DNA from: Arthrobacter sp. CAN_C5
Lineage (GTDB): Bacteria > Actinomycetota > Actinomycetes > Actinomycetales > Micrococcaceae
Length of the DNA: 64,000 nt
Assembly (NCBI RefSeq): GCF_017875735.1
Contig: NZ_JAGGMZ010000001.1
Coordinates: forward strand, 1,302,001-1,366,000
Direction: 5' to 3'
Position 1 is the stretch's first letter; every line of letters begins with the position of its first letter. Below, one piece after another: positions 7,934 through 15,613 of this stretch. Under the pieces are notes generated by a model. The model worked only from the letters and a program-made list of their open reading frames with translations. It ran no database searches and had not been told where the DNA came from. The position numbers and the translations under genes are program-made.

Positions 7934-8838
7934 GGGGCGAGTCCTTCGGTGATCAGTGCAATGTCGTAGCGCAGGAGGTCGAGGAAGGTGGGTACCGGGC
8001 CGTCCGGCCCCGAGAGCGAATCGACATACAGGGGTCCCGAGAGATTCGCACCAGTGGCCAAGGCCACCTGCTCCTGCGCCGAGGGGTTGACTGTCGATTC
8101 GCAGAACACCGTGGGCACCTCGTTGGCCTCGACGAACCCGATCACTTCCTTGATCTGCCGGGGTGTGCCCTCAGCGTCCGAATTGACCGGCCAGATGAAC
8201 GACTCGTAAAGACCGGCATCCCGAGCCAGGTAGGAGAAGGCGCCCTCGCAGGTGACCAGGGCCGGGGTGCCGCCGTCGGCGAAGGCAGCTTGCAGGTCGT
8301 CGAGCATTCCCTGCAGTTCGGCCTTGATCAGCGCACCGTTCGCCTCGAAGTCCCTGGCGTGGGCGGGATCGAGGTCGGTGAGCGCCGCCACGATATTGTC
8401 CACGTAGGTCTGTGCGGCACGGGGGGACATCCAGGCGTGCGGGTTGGCCAGTCCACTGTAGTTGCCGGAGCGGATGTCGACCGGTTCCACACCCTCGGAG
8501 AGAACTGCGCGCGGAGCGTCGACGGCGATCAGGAATCGCTCGAACCACCGTTCAAGACCCAGGCCGTTGTCCAGGATCAGGTCGGCGTCCTGGGCGTTCA
8601 CCAGGTCTGAGGGAGTGGGATCGTAACCGTGGATCTCCGCACCGACCTTCGTGATGGACTCGACCCGGACATGCCCTCCACCGACCTGGTCGGCGAGATC
8701 GGCGAGAACGGTGAAGGTCGTCAACACCATGGGACGATCATCGTCGTCGGCCGGCCTCACCTGGGCTGCCGGACTGGCGCCACAACCGGCGACCGCAAGC
8801 AGCATCGCCAGGACCAGCGGAAGACAATATTTCGGCAT
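7930..8838 (-). CDS. Metal ABC transporter substrate-binding lipoprotein, Mn/Fe type
   Basis: A 302-residue cluster A-I binding protein with a lipoprotein signal (hydrophobic stretch then VAGC, Cys19). Likely metal ligands are His in AEIHGYDPTPSD, His in NPHAWMS, Glu in FCESTVNP and Asp in YVDSLSG. The His-His-Glu-Asp set is typical of Mn2+/Fe2+ binders such as MntC/PsaA, and there is no His-rich loop of the zinc type. The start has TAGGATTTAGG upstream on the coding strand. First gene of the four-gene operon. Confidence 0.92.
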   Translation of the reverse strand: MPKYCLPLVLAMLLAVAGCGASPAAQVRPADDDDRPMVLTTFTVLADLADQVGGGHVRVESITKVGAEIHGYDPTPSDLVNAQDADLILDNGLGLERWFERFLIAVDAPRAVLSEGVEPVDIRSGNYSGLANPHAWMSPRAAQTYVDNIVAALTDLDPAHARDFEANGALIKAELQGMLDDLQAAFADGGTPALVTCEGAFSYLARDAGLYESFIWPVNSDAEGTPRQIKEVIGFVEANEVPTVFCESTVNPSAQEQVALATGANLSGPLYVDSLSGPDGPVPTFLDLLRYDIALITEGLAP

Positions 8839-8853
8839 ACCTAAATCCTACTC

Positions 8854-8867
8854 ATAGGCGTGCCTTA
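8854..8867 (-). promoter_or_regulatory. Candidate MntR/DtxR-type operator upstream of the Mn importer
   Basis: The sequence on the plus strand is ATAGGCGTGCCTTA, an imperfect inverted repeat with AGGC/GCCT arms, 16 bases before the first gene of the operon and within the 48-base gap to the methyltransferase. Position and AGG/CCT arms fit the DtxR family, but the match to the classical consensus is partial. Confidence 0.4.
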
Positions 8868-8886
8868 ACAGTAGTGACAGGCCTGA

Positions 8887-9645
8887 TCAGTTGCGGTCAG
8901 CCCGCCAGGAATGGGTGAAGTAGGGCAGGTCTACCGCGGCCTCACCGTTGAATCCCAGATGCTCGTGCAGGTACCAGTCCAGGTTGGCTTCCACCTTCAC
9001 GCGGATGGCTGGGCTGGCGCGGCGGTAGTAGCTGCGGGATTTGGCCAGTTCGATGATGTCCGTGGTGCTCAGCTGCTGGTTCCACCGGGCGGTCAAATGC
9101 TGCGCTACCCCGAACCCGGGGCCGATTGCGGGCTGGTACTCGGGGGTGTAGACGTCCCCGGCATGCATGATGCGGCTGAGCCGGTGAACCCAGGGGACCG
9201 ACACATCAAGCTGGTTCCAGAGGAGGGCGAGCCGTCCGCCGGGAACCAGGATGCGTGCCACTTCCGCTGAAGCCGCGACCGGATCAAGCCAGTGCCAGGC
9301 TTGTGCAATGGTCACCAGGTCGGTGGAGGCGACGGCCAGTCCGGTCGATTCGGCGGTGCCGACCACGGTGGTGACCTGGGGGAGCTTCGCCCTGAGCACC
9401 CCCAGCATGTCGCTGGAGGGGTCGACGGCGGTCACCTGCAGCCCGCGCTTCACCAGCTCGGCGGTAAAGAGGCCGGTACCCGCGCCCAGATCGGCGGCTG
9501 CTTGCGCACCGTGCGGCACTGACCAGTCGACACTCTCCGACGGGTAGCCAGGTCTGACCCGGTCATACTGCTCGCCGCCGTCGAGATAGCCACCCGCGAG
9601 GTGGACTCGCCGGCTCTGGTGCAGGCGCGGGCCGCCGCGGGGCAT
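8887..9645 (-). CDS. Class I SAM-dependent methyltransferase
   Basis: A 252-residue Rossmann-fold methyltransferase. Motif I is AADLGAGTGLFTAELVKRG near residue 50, motif II VTAVDPSSDMLGVL near 75, and the post-motif segment VTIAQAWHWLDP near 110 is typical of the UbiE/Methyltransf_11 group with small-molecule substrates. The N-terminal SRRVHLAGGYLDGGEQYDRVRPGYP matches many uncharacterised actinobacterial members. Substrate unknown. It lies upstream of the Mn importer on the same strand, but the operator-like repeat in between suggests separate transcription. Confidence 0.85.
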   Translation of the reverse strand: MPRGGPRLHQSRRVHLAGGYLDGGEQYDRVRPGYPSESVDWSVPHGAQAAADLGAGTGLFTAELVKRGLQVTAVDPSSDMLGVLRAKLPQVTTVVGTAESTGLAVASTDLVTIAQAWHWLDPVAASAEVARILVPGGRLALLWNQLDVSVPWVHRLSRIMHAGDVYTPEYQPAIGPGFGVAQHLTARWNQQLSTTDIIELAKSRSYYRRASPAIRVKVEANLDWYLHEHLGFNGEAAVDLPYFTHSWRADRN

Positions 9646-9724
9646 GGTGGACTCGCTTTCGCAGGCTCGGACAGCTGTCGGGATATACCCCTAGCGTAGC
9701 CCCGACCAGTCGGACAACGGATTC

Positions 9725-10534
9725 CTACAGCAGGTCATCCACATCGGGGTTCAGGATCTGGAGCACATCGTTGTGGAGGGTGCTGTTGGTGGCGAGGGCG
9801 TTGCCGCCGAAGGGCCCATCGGTGCCTTCCAGGGAGGTGAAGCGCCCGCCGGCCTCGGTGATGATCGGCACCAGGGCGGCCATGTCGTAGAGGTTCAGCT
9901 CGGGTTCGCAGGCGATGTCGACAGCACCCTCGGCGACCATGCAGTAGGACCAGAAGTCGCCGTAGGCCCGGCTGCGCCAGACCTTCTCGGTCAGCGACAT
10001 GAACTCAGGCAGGTTCCCCCGCTCCTTCCAGCCCGAGAGACTCGAGTACGACAGAGAGGCGTCTTCCAGCCGGGAGACATTCGAGACCTTCAGCCGGCTC
10101 GCCGCGGCGAGCGATTTGCCCATGTAGGCACCGGTTCCGGTGGCCGCCCACCAGCGTTTCCCCAGGGCCGGTGCGCTGACCAGGCCCACCACGGGCTGTC
10201 CCTCGTCGACGAGGGCGATCAGGGTGGCCCAGACAGGGACGCCGCGCACAAAGCTCTTGGTGCCGTCGATAGGGTCGATGATCCAGCGTCGTGATCCGGC
10301 GCCGGTGCTGCCGAATTCCTCACCCAGCACCGCGTCGCGGGGGCGTGCCCGGGAGAGCTGGCCCCGGATCGACTCCTCAGCGGCCTTGTCGGCATCGGTC
10401 ACGGGGGTAAGGTCCGGCTTGGTTTCCACCACCAGATCCAAAGCCTTGAATCGCGACATGGTCTGGTCGTCAACAGAATCGGCCATCACGTGGGCAAGGC
10501 GCAGATCATCGTTATAACTTTGGCGGTGGTTCAT
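9725..10534 (-). CDS. hisN: Histidinol-phosphatase, inositol monophosphatase-like (HisN)
   Basis: A 269-residue IMPase-superfamily phosphatase. Metal-binding motifs are ETKPDLTPVTDADKAAE near residue 35, LGEEFG near 70, WIIDPIDGTKSFVRG near 83, and the C-terminal DMAALVPIITEAGG near 220. WIIDPIDGTKSFVRGVPVWATLIAL is typical of actinobacterial HisN, which dephosphorylates histidinol phosphate in histidine synthesis. The gene stands alone; an inositol-phosphatase or CysQ-like activity is the main alternative. A leaderless promoter lies just upstream. Confidence 0.88.
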   Translation of the reverse strand: MNHRQSYNDDLRLAHVMADSVDDQTMSRFKALDLVVETKPDLTPVTDADKAAEESIRGQLSRARPRDAVLGEEFGSTGAGSRRWIIDPIDGTKSFVRGVPVWATLIALVDEGQPVVGLVSAPALGKRWWAATGTGAYMGKSLAAASRLKVSNVSRLEDASLSYSSLSGWKERGNLPEFMSLTEKVWRSRAYGDFWSYCMVAEGAVDIACEPELNLYDMAALVPIITEAGGRFTSLEGTDGPFGGNALATNSTLHNDVLQILNPDVDDLL

Positions 10535-10540
10535 ACCTTC

Positions 10541-10546
10541 AACCTA
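10541..10546 (-). promoter_or_regulatory. Candidate -10 box (TAGGTT) for a leaderless hisN transcript
   Basis: On the minus strand TAGGTT is followed by six bases (GAAGGT) and the hisN ATG at 10534, the TANNNT-N6-ATG layout. Confidence 0.4.
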
Positions 10547-10588
10547 TCGCCTTACCCCGCAGAGTGCGGGAGGCCCTGCCGTTAAACA

Positions 10589-10631
10589 CCACAGGACACC
10601 GCCGGCTCAAAGCCGTGTCAGTGTCCTGTGG
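10589..10631 (-). terminator. Hairpin terminator downstream of the cold shock gene
   Basis: An 11-base perfect stem CCACAGGACAC (10589-10599) / GTGTCCTGTGG (10621-10631) encloses a smaller GGCT/AGCC hairpin. Read on the minus strand it comes 38 bases after the csp stop and is followed by TGTTTAA, a weak U-tract. Confidence 0.7.
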
Positions 10632-10669
10632 AAGAACCGCCCAGTGGGGCGGCCTACGTATCTGGGTTA

Positions 10670-10873
10670 CTAGATAACGGTGATGTTCTCGGCCTGCGGT
10701 CCCTTGGGGCCCTGCGTGGTCTCGAAGTTGACCTTCTGGTTCTCTTCGAGCGCGCGGAATCCGCTGGAGTTGATTGCCGAGAAGTGGGCGAATACATCCG
10801 CGCCGCCGTCGTCAGGAGCAATGAATCCAAAGCCCTTTTCAGCGTTGAACCATTTGACTGTACCTGTTGCCAT
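10670..10873 (-). CDS. cspA: Cold shock protein (CspA family)
   Basis: A 67-residue cold shock domain starting [18 protein letters not shown]. The RNP1 motif KGFGFI and RNP2 VFAHFS are intact. An ATG three codons upstream gives MKK-MATG, but the AAGGA ribosome-binding site sits ten bases from the ATG at 10873 and only two from the upstream one, so 10873 is chosen. The product is an RNA chaperone that melts mRNA structure. The ~100-base region before it contains a CCCCG/CGGGG hairpin (10904-10918) in the probable 5' leader. The gene stands alone between hisN and rsgA. Confidence 0.95.
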   Translation of the reverse strand: MATGTVKWFNAEKGFGFIAPDDGGADVFAHFSAINSSGFRALEENQKVNFETTQGPKGPQAENITVI

Positions 10874-10975
10874 TTTTTTCATATTCCTTGTGTGTGAGAA
10901 TCCCCCCGTGCTTCGGGGTTCTCGTTGCAGTGCTACTACGTGCGCAACGCCACAACTGGTTTAAGCCTATCAGGT

Positions 10976-12109
10976 CTACTGTTCGCCGAGCTCTTTGGCT
11001 TCCTGGGTATTTCCTTTTGCCTCGGGAATGCTGGAGCCGAGCAACCGTCGCAGGGAGGCGAGGCGCACCGGCCCCGAGCCGCCGGCCAGCCCGTCCCGGA
11101 CCCAGGGGTCCAATCCGCACTTCACTGCCGTCCGGTCGTGGCGGCAGCCTCTGGCGCAGTCGGCCGTGCCGGGTTCGAGGTCCGGGAAGGCCTGCAGGAT
11201 CCGGTCGGGGTCCACATGGGCCAGGCCGAACGAACGGATCCCGGGGGTGTCGATGATCCAGGTACCCGGCAGTGCGTCCCCGGCTTTCAGTGCGATTGCC
11301 GACGACGACGTGTGACGGCCCCGGCCGGTCACGGCGTTCACTCCTCCGGTGGCCCGGTTGGAGCCGGTCAACGCATTGACCATTGTTGATTTACCGACCC
11401 CCGAGTGGCCCAGCAGCACGCTGACCCTGCCATCCAGATGAGCGCGCAGTTGGCCGACCGCGTCACCGAGGAGACGCGCCGAGAGGCCGTCGTCGGACGT
11501 GCTTGCCACTGCGTCGTCGTCGGTGGCGGTCCGGCTGATGATCACCGGGAGGTCCAGGTGCCGGTAGTTATCCAGCAACTCGCTGGGGTCCTTGAGGTCG
11601 GCCTTGGTGACACAGAGGATCGGCTGGATTCCAGCGTCGTACGCCGCGACCAGCGCCCGGTCAATGAAGCCCGTGCGCGGTTCCGGATTGGCCGCGGCCA
11701 CCACAATGACCAGCTGGTCGGCGTTGGCGACGACGGCGCGCTCCACCGGGTCGGTGTCGTCGGCGCTGCGCCGGAGCAGCGTGCGCCGCTCCTGTACCCG
11801 GACCAGCCTGGCGAGGGCGTCGGGTCCGCCGGTGAGGTCACCTACCAGTGCCACCAGGTCACCGGCAACGACGGGGGTGCGCCGCAGCTCGCGGGCCCGG
11901 GCGGCAATGACGATCCGCTCGTCGGCGCCATCCTCGTCGACGACGGCGGTGTAGCGTCCGCGGTCGACGGTGACGATCCGTCCGGTGACCGCGTCCTCGT
12001 AGGCTGGCCGGTCCTTGGTGCGGGGACGGGTGCCCTTCTTGTTGGGGCGGACCCTGATGTCGGATTCGTCCCAGGACCGCGCGCCGCCACGGTTGCCGCC
12101 GGTAGCCAC
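10976..12109 (-). CDS. rsgA: Ribosome small-subunit-dependent GTPase A
   Basis: A 377-residue circularly permuted GTPase involved in 30S maturation. The N-terminal OB-fold is followed by G4 (CVTKADL), then G1 (GHSGVGKST), G3 (DTPGIRSFG), and a zinc knuckle with CARGCRHDRTAVKCG. I choose GTG 12109 (VATGGNRGG): it is separated by one base from the aroA stop at 12111-12113, and longer versions of the frame run inside aroA. The arrangement implies translational coupling with aroA. Residues ~1-35 are basic and probably disordered. Confidence 0.93.
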   Translation of the reverse strand: MATGGNRGGARSWDESDIRVRPNKKGTRPRTKDRPAYEDAVTGRIVTVDRGRYTAVVDEDGADERIVIAARARELRRTPVVAGDLVALVGDLTGGPDALARLVRVQERRTLLRRSADDTDPVERAVVANADQLVIVVAAANPEPRTGFIDRALVAAYDAGIQPILCVTKADLKDPSELLDNYRHLDLPVIISRTATDDDAVASTSDDGLSARLLGDAVGQLRAHLDGRVSVLLGHSGVGKSTMVNALTGSNRATGGVNAVTGRGRHTSSSAIALKAGDALPGTWIIDTPGIRSFGLAHVDPDRILQAFPDLEPGTADCARGCRHDRTAVKCGLDPWVRDGLAGGSGPVRLASLRRLLGSSIPEAKGNTQEAKELGEQ

Positions 12110-12110
12110 G

Positions 12111-13451
12111 TCAGCGCCCGCTGGTGGGGAGGGGCTCGCCGGCGGAGGGACGCCCGGTCGCCGCGAGGTCTGCCCAGAGCTCGGGGAACTGGGGCATGGT
12201 CTTGGCTGTGGTGCCGATGTTCTCAACCTCGACGCCTTCGGTGGCCAACCCGATAATCGCTCCGGCGGTTGCCATCCGGTGATCCTCATAGGTTCTGAAC
12301 ACGCCGCCATGGAGGGGGGCCGGACTGATCGACAGCCCGTCGGCGGTCTCGGTTACTTCTCCACCCAGACGGTTGATCTCGGTCGCCAGTGCCTTGAGGC
12401 GGTCGGTCTCGTGGCCGCGCAGGTGGGCGATCCCGCTCAGGGTCGACGGCGAATCAGCCAGCGCGCAGAGTGCCGCGACGGTGGGGGCGAGTTCGCTGGT
12501 GTCGGCGAGGTGTGCTCCACGGATGCGGGCACCCCCGGTCACCGAAAGGGTCCCGTCGGAGAGGACCACCTCAGCACCGAGTTGCACCAGGATCTCACGC
12601 CACTGATCGCCTACCTGGGTGGTACCCAGGGGCCAGTTGGGAATCCGCACCGTGCCGGCGGTGACCAGCGCCGCGGCAAGGAATGGGCCGGCGTTGGAGA
12701 GGTCCTGTTCGATCCGGACGTCGAAGGCTCGGATCGTGCCGGGGGAGACACGCCACTGGTTCGGAAGTGAATCGTCGACGTCGACACCCACCTCGCGCAG
12801 CACCCGCACCGTCATGGCAATGTGGTCAAGGCTGGGCACGGGCGGACCCACGTGTTCAAGGTGCAGGCCGTCGGTGAACCGGGCGCCGACCAGAAGTAAC
12901 GCGGAAATGAACTGGGAGGAGGCGCTGGCGTCCACCACCAGTTTTCCCCCGGGGACGGAGCCGGTACCGGTGACCGTGAACGGGAGCTGCCCGTCGCCGT
13001 CGTCGTCGACCGTGATCCCGAGACCCCGCAGGGCTTGGATGACTGCACCCATCGGACGCTGGCGGGCGTGTGGATCACCATCGAACGAGGCGGTTCCGTG
13101 GCGCAATGCCGCGAGGGGTGGAACGAACCGCATCACGGTGCCGGCCAGCCCGCAGTCGATGGCAGGGTCGCCGGTCGCGGCAGGATCCAGCGGGGTGACG
13201 AGGAGGTCCGGACCAAAGGCGCCGTCTCCGGCCACCTCGGTAAACCCGGCACCCAGGGCGGTGAGCGCCTTCACCATCAGCGCGGAGTCGCGGGAGATCA
13301 GTGGTGCACGCAGCCGGGACGGGCCGTCAGCCAGGGCGGCGAGGACGAGGAACCGGTTGGTGAGTGATTTGGAGCCGGGAACCTGAACTGTCGCATTGAC
13401 CGGCGAGGTGGCGAAGGGTGCCGGCCAATGCGACAGTTCCATGTGGGTCAC
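12111..13451 (-). CDS. aroA: 3-phosphoshikimate 1-carboxyvinyltransferase (EPSP synthase)
   Basis: A 446-residue EPSP synthase of the shikimate pathway, joining shikimate 3-phosphate with [21 protein letters not shown] near residue 24 carries the catalytic Lys-Ser pair, and [14 protein letters not shown] near 100 corresponds to the LFLGNAGTAMR region of the family. [25 protein letters not shown] and the C-terminal RTYEDHRMA also match. The N-terminal GTG codon gives MTHMELS; an ATG three codons on is a possible alternative. It is followed one base later by rsgA. Confidence 0.95.
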   Translation of the reverse strand: MTHMELSHWPAPFATSPVNATVQVPGSKSLTNRFLVLAALADGPSRLRAPLISRDSALMVKALTALGAGFTEVAGDGAFGPDLLVTPLDPAATGDPAIDCGLAGTVMRFVPPLAALRHGTASFDGDPHARQRPMGAVIQALRGLGITVDDDGDGQLPFTVTGTGSVPGGKLVVDASASSQFISALLLVGARFTDGLHLEHVGPPVPSLDHIAMTVRVLREVGVDVDDSLPNQWRVSPGTIRAFDVRIEQDLSNAGPFLAAALVTAGTVRIPNWPLGTTQVGDQWREILVQLGAEVVLSDGTLSVTGGARIRGAHLADTSELAPTVAALCALADSPSTLSGIAHLRGHETDRLKALATEINRLGGEVTETADGLSISPAPLHGGVFRTYEDHRMATAGAIIGLATEGVEVENIGTTAKTMPQFPELWADLAATGRPSAGEPLPTSGR

Positions 13452-13458
13452 GTCTTTG

Positions 13459-14037
13459 CTAGCTCACCAGATCGGTGGCGGTCTTGCGGACGGACTTGTT
13501 GGCCTTCTTCAGCTGCTTCTCGGTGTCCTTGGTAATGGACTTGGCGCTCTTGCGCGTGTCGTGGCTGAGGGCCTTCGCGTTGCGCTTGGCATCGGACGCG
13601 AAGTGCTCGGCGCGCCAGGCCAGACCCGGGCGACCGTTCGTGTCCACGGAAGCAAGCAGGACTGCGCCAAGCAGCGAGACGTTCTTCAGGAGCTGGTTGC
13701 GGCGGGCCTTCCGCGCCTCGGCGGTGGACGAGTCGGCCGACTTGTAGTCAACGAGGGTGTTCAGACCTGCGGTGCCGACGAGGACCAGCGCGGCAACCCG
13801 GGAGAACCGTCCGATGCCCAGCAGCGCGGCAGCGCCGACCTGCGCGGCGCCGAGGGCCTGTGCCACTACTTTTTCGTTGGCGGTGACCGACGAGGCGGAG
13901 GGGACGGCCTTGGTGATCCGGTCAAGGGTGGGACGGAGCTGTGTGCCGGCTGCTTCGGCGTTCCGCAGCCGGTCAATACCGGCCACCACGAACGAACTCG
14001 CAAGCATCGGACGGGCTACTACGCGAACAAGGGTCAT
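13459..14037 (-). CDS. DoxX-family membrane protein
   Basis: A 192-residue protein. [22 protein letters not shown] at the N-terminus, [29 protein letters not shown] and [17 protein letters not shown] form the DoxX membrane core. The last ~50 residues are rich in Lys/Arg/Ser/Thr with an amphipathic pattern, a cytosolic tail. DoxX proteins are linked to quinone or thiosulfate oxidation and, in mycobacteria, to a membrane oxidoreductase complex. An AGGAGG site precedes the ATG. It is divergent from sigH, and proximity to a thiol-stress sigma factor is compatible with redox work, but that is inference. Confidence 0.85.
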   Translation of the reverse strand: MTLVRVVARPMLASSFVVAGIDRLRNAEAAGTQLRPTLDRITKAVPSASSVTANEKVVAQALGAAQVGAAALLGIGRFSRVAALVLVGTAGLNTLVDYKSADSSTAEARKARRNQLLKNVSLLGAVLLASVDTNGRPGLAWRAEHFASDAKRNAKALSHDTRKSAKSITKDTEKQLKKANKSVRKTATDLVS

Positions 14038-14181
14038 GATTGCCTCCTGGCTGTGGACTGATTGGGCACTTGCGTTCTAGTTTTGCATTTTTAAAGTGGT
14101 AAGGCGATATGGGTATCCGTAAGTGGTGCTCAGAGGGACGACGGCGGCACTCATCGCCGATCGGGGGCGGCCGATCGGTGA

Positions 14182-14207
14182 GGAATAACCACCCGGGGGT
14201 AGCGGTT
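14182..14207 (+). promoter_or_regulatory. SigR/SigH-type ECF promoter (GGAAT-N18-GTT)
   Basis: GGAAT at 14182-14186 and GTT at 14205-14207 are separated by exactly 18 bases, the consensus of promoters read by SigR/SigH-type thiol-stress sigma factors. A start near 14213 would place the ATG at 14269 on the transcript. This fits autoregulation of sigH. Confidence 0.7.
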
Positions 14208-14353
14208 ATGTCCAGCAGAGATCAGATAGGTACGGCAGAACCAACTGCAAGCTCACGAGAGGCGGATCATGACGGCACAAGCCGCAATAGTCGGACAGAC
14301 GCCCGACTTCCAGTTGACGGTTAACCCCGTGCGGCCAGCGAGGCCCGGGCGCG

Positions 14354-14367
14354 TAGACTTTTCCTCA
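14354..14367 (+). promoter_or_regulatory. Candidate leaderless promoter (-10 TAGACT) for the short sigH form
   Basis: TAGACT at 14354-14359 lies eight bases before the ATG at 14368, the spacing for leaderless transcription. TTAACC at 14331-14336 with a 17-base spacer is a weak -35; TTGACG at 14324 is spaced too far. There is no ribosome-binding site before this ATG. Confidence 0.45.
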
Positions 14368-15045
14368 ATGAATACAACACCCGCGGCGGGCAGCGTCCCA
14401 GCCGAAGACGCTCAATTGGATGTGTCGACCGAATCGGATGCGGATCGGAAGATTCGCTTCGAGCGAGATGCCATGCAGTATGTGGATCAGCTGTACTCAG
14501 CTGCCATGCGAATGGCACGCAATCCCGCTGATGCCGAGGATTTGGTGCAGGAGGCCTACACGAAGGCTTTTTCAGCGTTCCACCAGTACAAACCCGGCAC
14601 CAATCTAAAGGCCTGGTTGTACCGCATTCTGACGAACACGTACATCAACCTGTACCGGAAGCGCCAGCGGGAACCGTTGCAGTCCCACTCGGACACGATC
14701 GAGGACTGGCAGCTCGCGAAGGCCGCCGAGCATACTCCCACGGGTCTGCGGTCTGCCGAGGTGGAGGCGCTTGACCACCTGCCGGATTCAGACGTCAAGC
14801 AGGCGCTGCAGGCCATTCCGGAGGAGTTCCGGTTAGCCGTCTACTTCTCCGATGTGGAGGGGTACGCCTACAAGGAGATATCAGAAATCATGAATACGCC
14901 CATCGGCACCGTAATGTCGCGGCTGCACCGTGGGCGCAAGCTGTTGCGTGAATTGCTTGCCGAGTACGCGCACGATCGCGGCCTGGGGGCTGCGAAGGTA
15001 GCGGCGGGCAGCGGCACGGCAAAGACACAGGAGGGTGGAAAATGA
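14368..15045 (+). CDS. sigH: ECF RNA polymerase sigma factor, SigH/SigR type
   Basis: A 225-residue group IV sigma factor from ATG 14368. Region 2 contains [29 protein letters not shown] and [19 protein letters not shown]. Region 4 contains [20 protein letters not shown] and [18 protein letters not shown]. The family controls the thiol-oxidative stress regulon and is held by a zinc anti-sigma factor, here the next gene (ATGA overlap). An in-frame ATG at 14269 with GAGG six bases upstream would add 33 residues; the SigH-type promoter lies above it, whereas a leaderless -10 box sits just before 14368. Both forms may be made. Confidence 0.93.
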   Translation: MNTTPAAGSVPAEDAQLDVSTESDADRKIRFERDAMQYVDQLYSAAMRMARNPADAEDLVQEAYTKAFSAFHQYKPGTNLKAWLYRILTNTYINLYRKRQREPLQSHSDTIEDWQLAKAAEHTPTGLRSAEVEALDHLPDSDVKQALQAIPEEFRLAVYFSDVEGYAYKEISEIMNTPIGTVMSRLHRGRKLLRELLAEYAHDRGLGAAKVAAGSGTAKTQEGGK

Positions 15046-15302
15046 GCGATTGTCAGAGCCTTGGCGACTGCGCCGATTCCCGGATTGAGCGCTTGTACGA
15101 CTACCTCGATGGGGCGCTGTCCCACGATGATCTGGTGGAGATCAAGAACCACCTGGAGGACTGCCCTGAGTGTGCGGAAGAGCACGACCTCGAGTGCGTC
15201 ATCCGCTCAGTGGTCAAGAGATCCTGCACCGAGGTGGCGCCCACCACCCTCAAGACCAGCATCCTGGACCGGATCAGTCAGATCAAGACCGCAGAGCACT
15301 AG
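15042..15302 (+). CDS. rsrA: Zinc anti-sigma factor RsrA (mycothiol-system type)
   Basis: An 86-residue ZAS-family protein that binds the preceding sigma factor and releases it on thiol oxidation. HLEDCPEC supplies His37, Cys41 and Cys44 of the HX3CX2C zinc motif, and Cys10 corresponds to the upstream zinc/disulfide Cys of RsrA. Cys4, Cys52 and Cys62 are extra cysteines. It overlaps sigH by four bases, so the sigma and anti-sigma are made in a coupled ratio. Two terminator hairpins follow. Confidence 0.93.
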   Translation: MSDCQSLGDCADSRIERLYDYLDGALSHDDLVEIKNHLEDCPECAEEHDLECVIRSVVKRSCTEVAPTTLKTSILDRISQIKTAEH

Positions 15303-15306
15303 CTCA

Positions 15307-15329
15307 CTGGGGCAGACAGCCTGCCCCAG
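15307..15329 (+). terminator. Hairpin after rsrA
   Basis: CTGGGGCAG (15307-15315) pairs perfectly with CTGCCCCAG (15321-15329) around a five-base loop, four bases after the rsrA stop. No U-tract follows, as is common in actinobacteria. Confidence 0.6.
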
Positions 15330-15337
15330 ACAAAAAA

Positions 15338-15377
15338 GGAGAGCCCCCGCAACCGATGATCGGTGCGGGGGCTCTCC
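15338..15377 (-). terminator. Strong intrinsic terminator of the bL37 gene, probably bidirectional
   Basis: A 19-base stem with one bulged A: GGAGAGCCCCCGC and ACCGAT pair with ATCGGT and GCGGGGGCTCTCC. On the minus strand it is followed by six T, a canonical terminator 21 bases after the bL37 stop. On the plus strand it follows the rsrA hairpin and ends in TTAT. Confidence 0.85.
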
Positions 15378-15398
15378 TTATGGTGCTAGCCCGACTGC

Positions 15399-15473
15399 TC
15401 AGGCGTTGGGGCGCTTACCGTGGTTAGCGCCGCCCTTCTTGCGGTCGCGCTTCTTGCGTGCTCGCTTGCTCAT
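15399..15473 (-). CDS. Ribosomal protein bL37 (24 residues)
   Basis: A 24-residue, very basic protein, MSKRARKKRDRKKGGANHGK then RPNA. It matches in length and pattern the actinobacterial large-subunit protein bL37 seen in mycobacterial ribosomes (KRDRK...ANHGKRPN). The start at ATG 15473 is fixed by AAGGAGG seven bases upstream. A longer 80-residue frame exists but has no such site. It has its own strong terminator. Being so short it is often missed. The family assignment rests on remembered similarity. Confidence 0.8.
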   Translation of the reverse strand: MSKRARKKRDRKKGGANHGKRPNA

Positions 15474-15613
15474 GGCTGCCTCCTTGCTTCTCAAGTATTT
15501 TGAACTACCATCCAGTCTCCCACACTTCGCAGAGGCCGACCGTCCAATCAGGTGGCCTTCCCGGAGGTCGGGAGTCCTAGGATGGAATAACAGTCGATCC
15601 GAAGGAGCATCAC

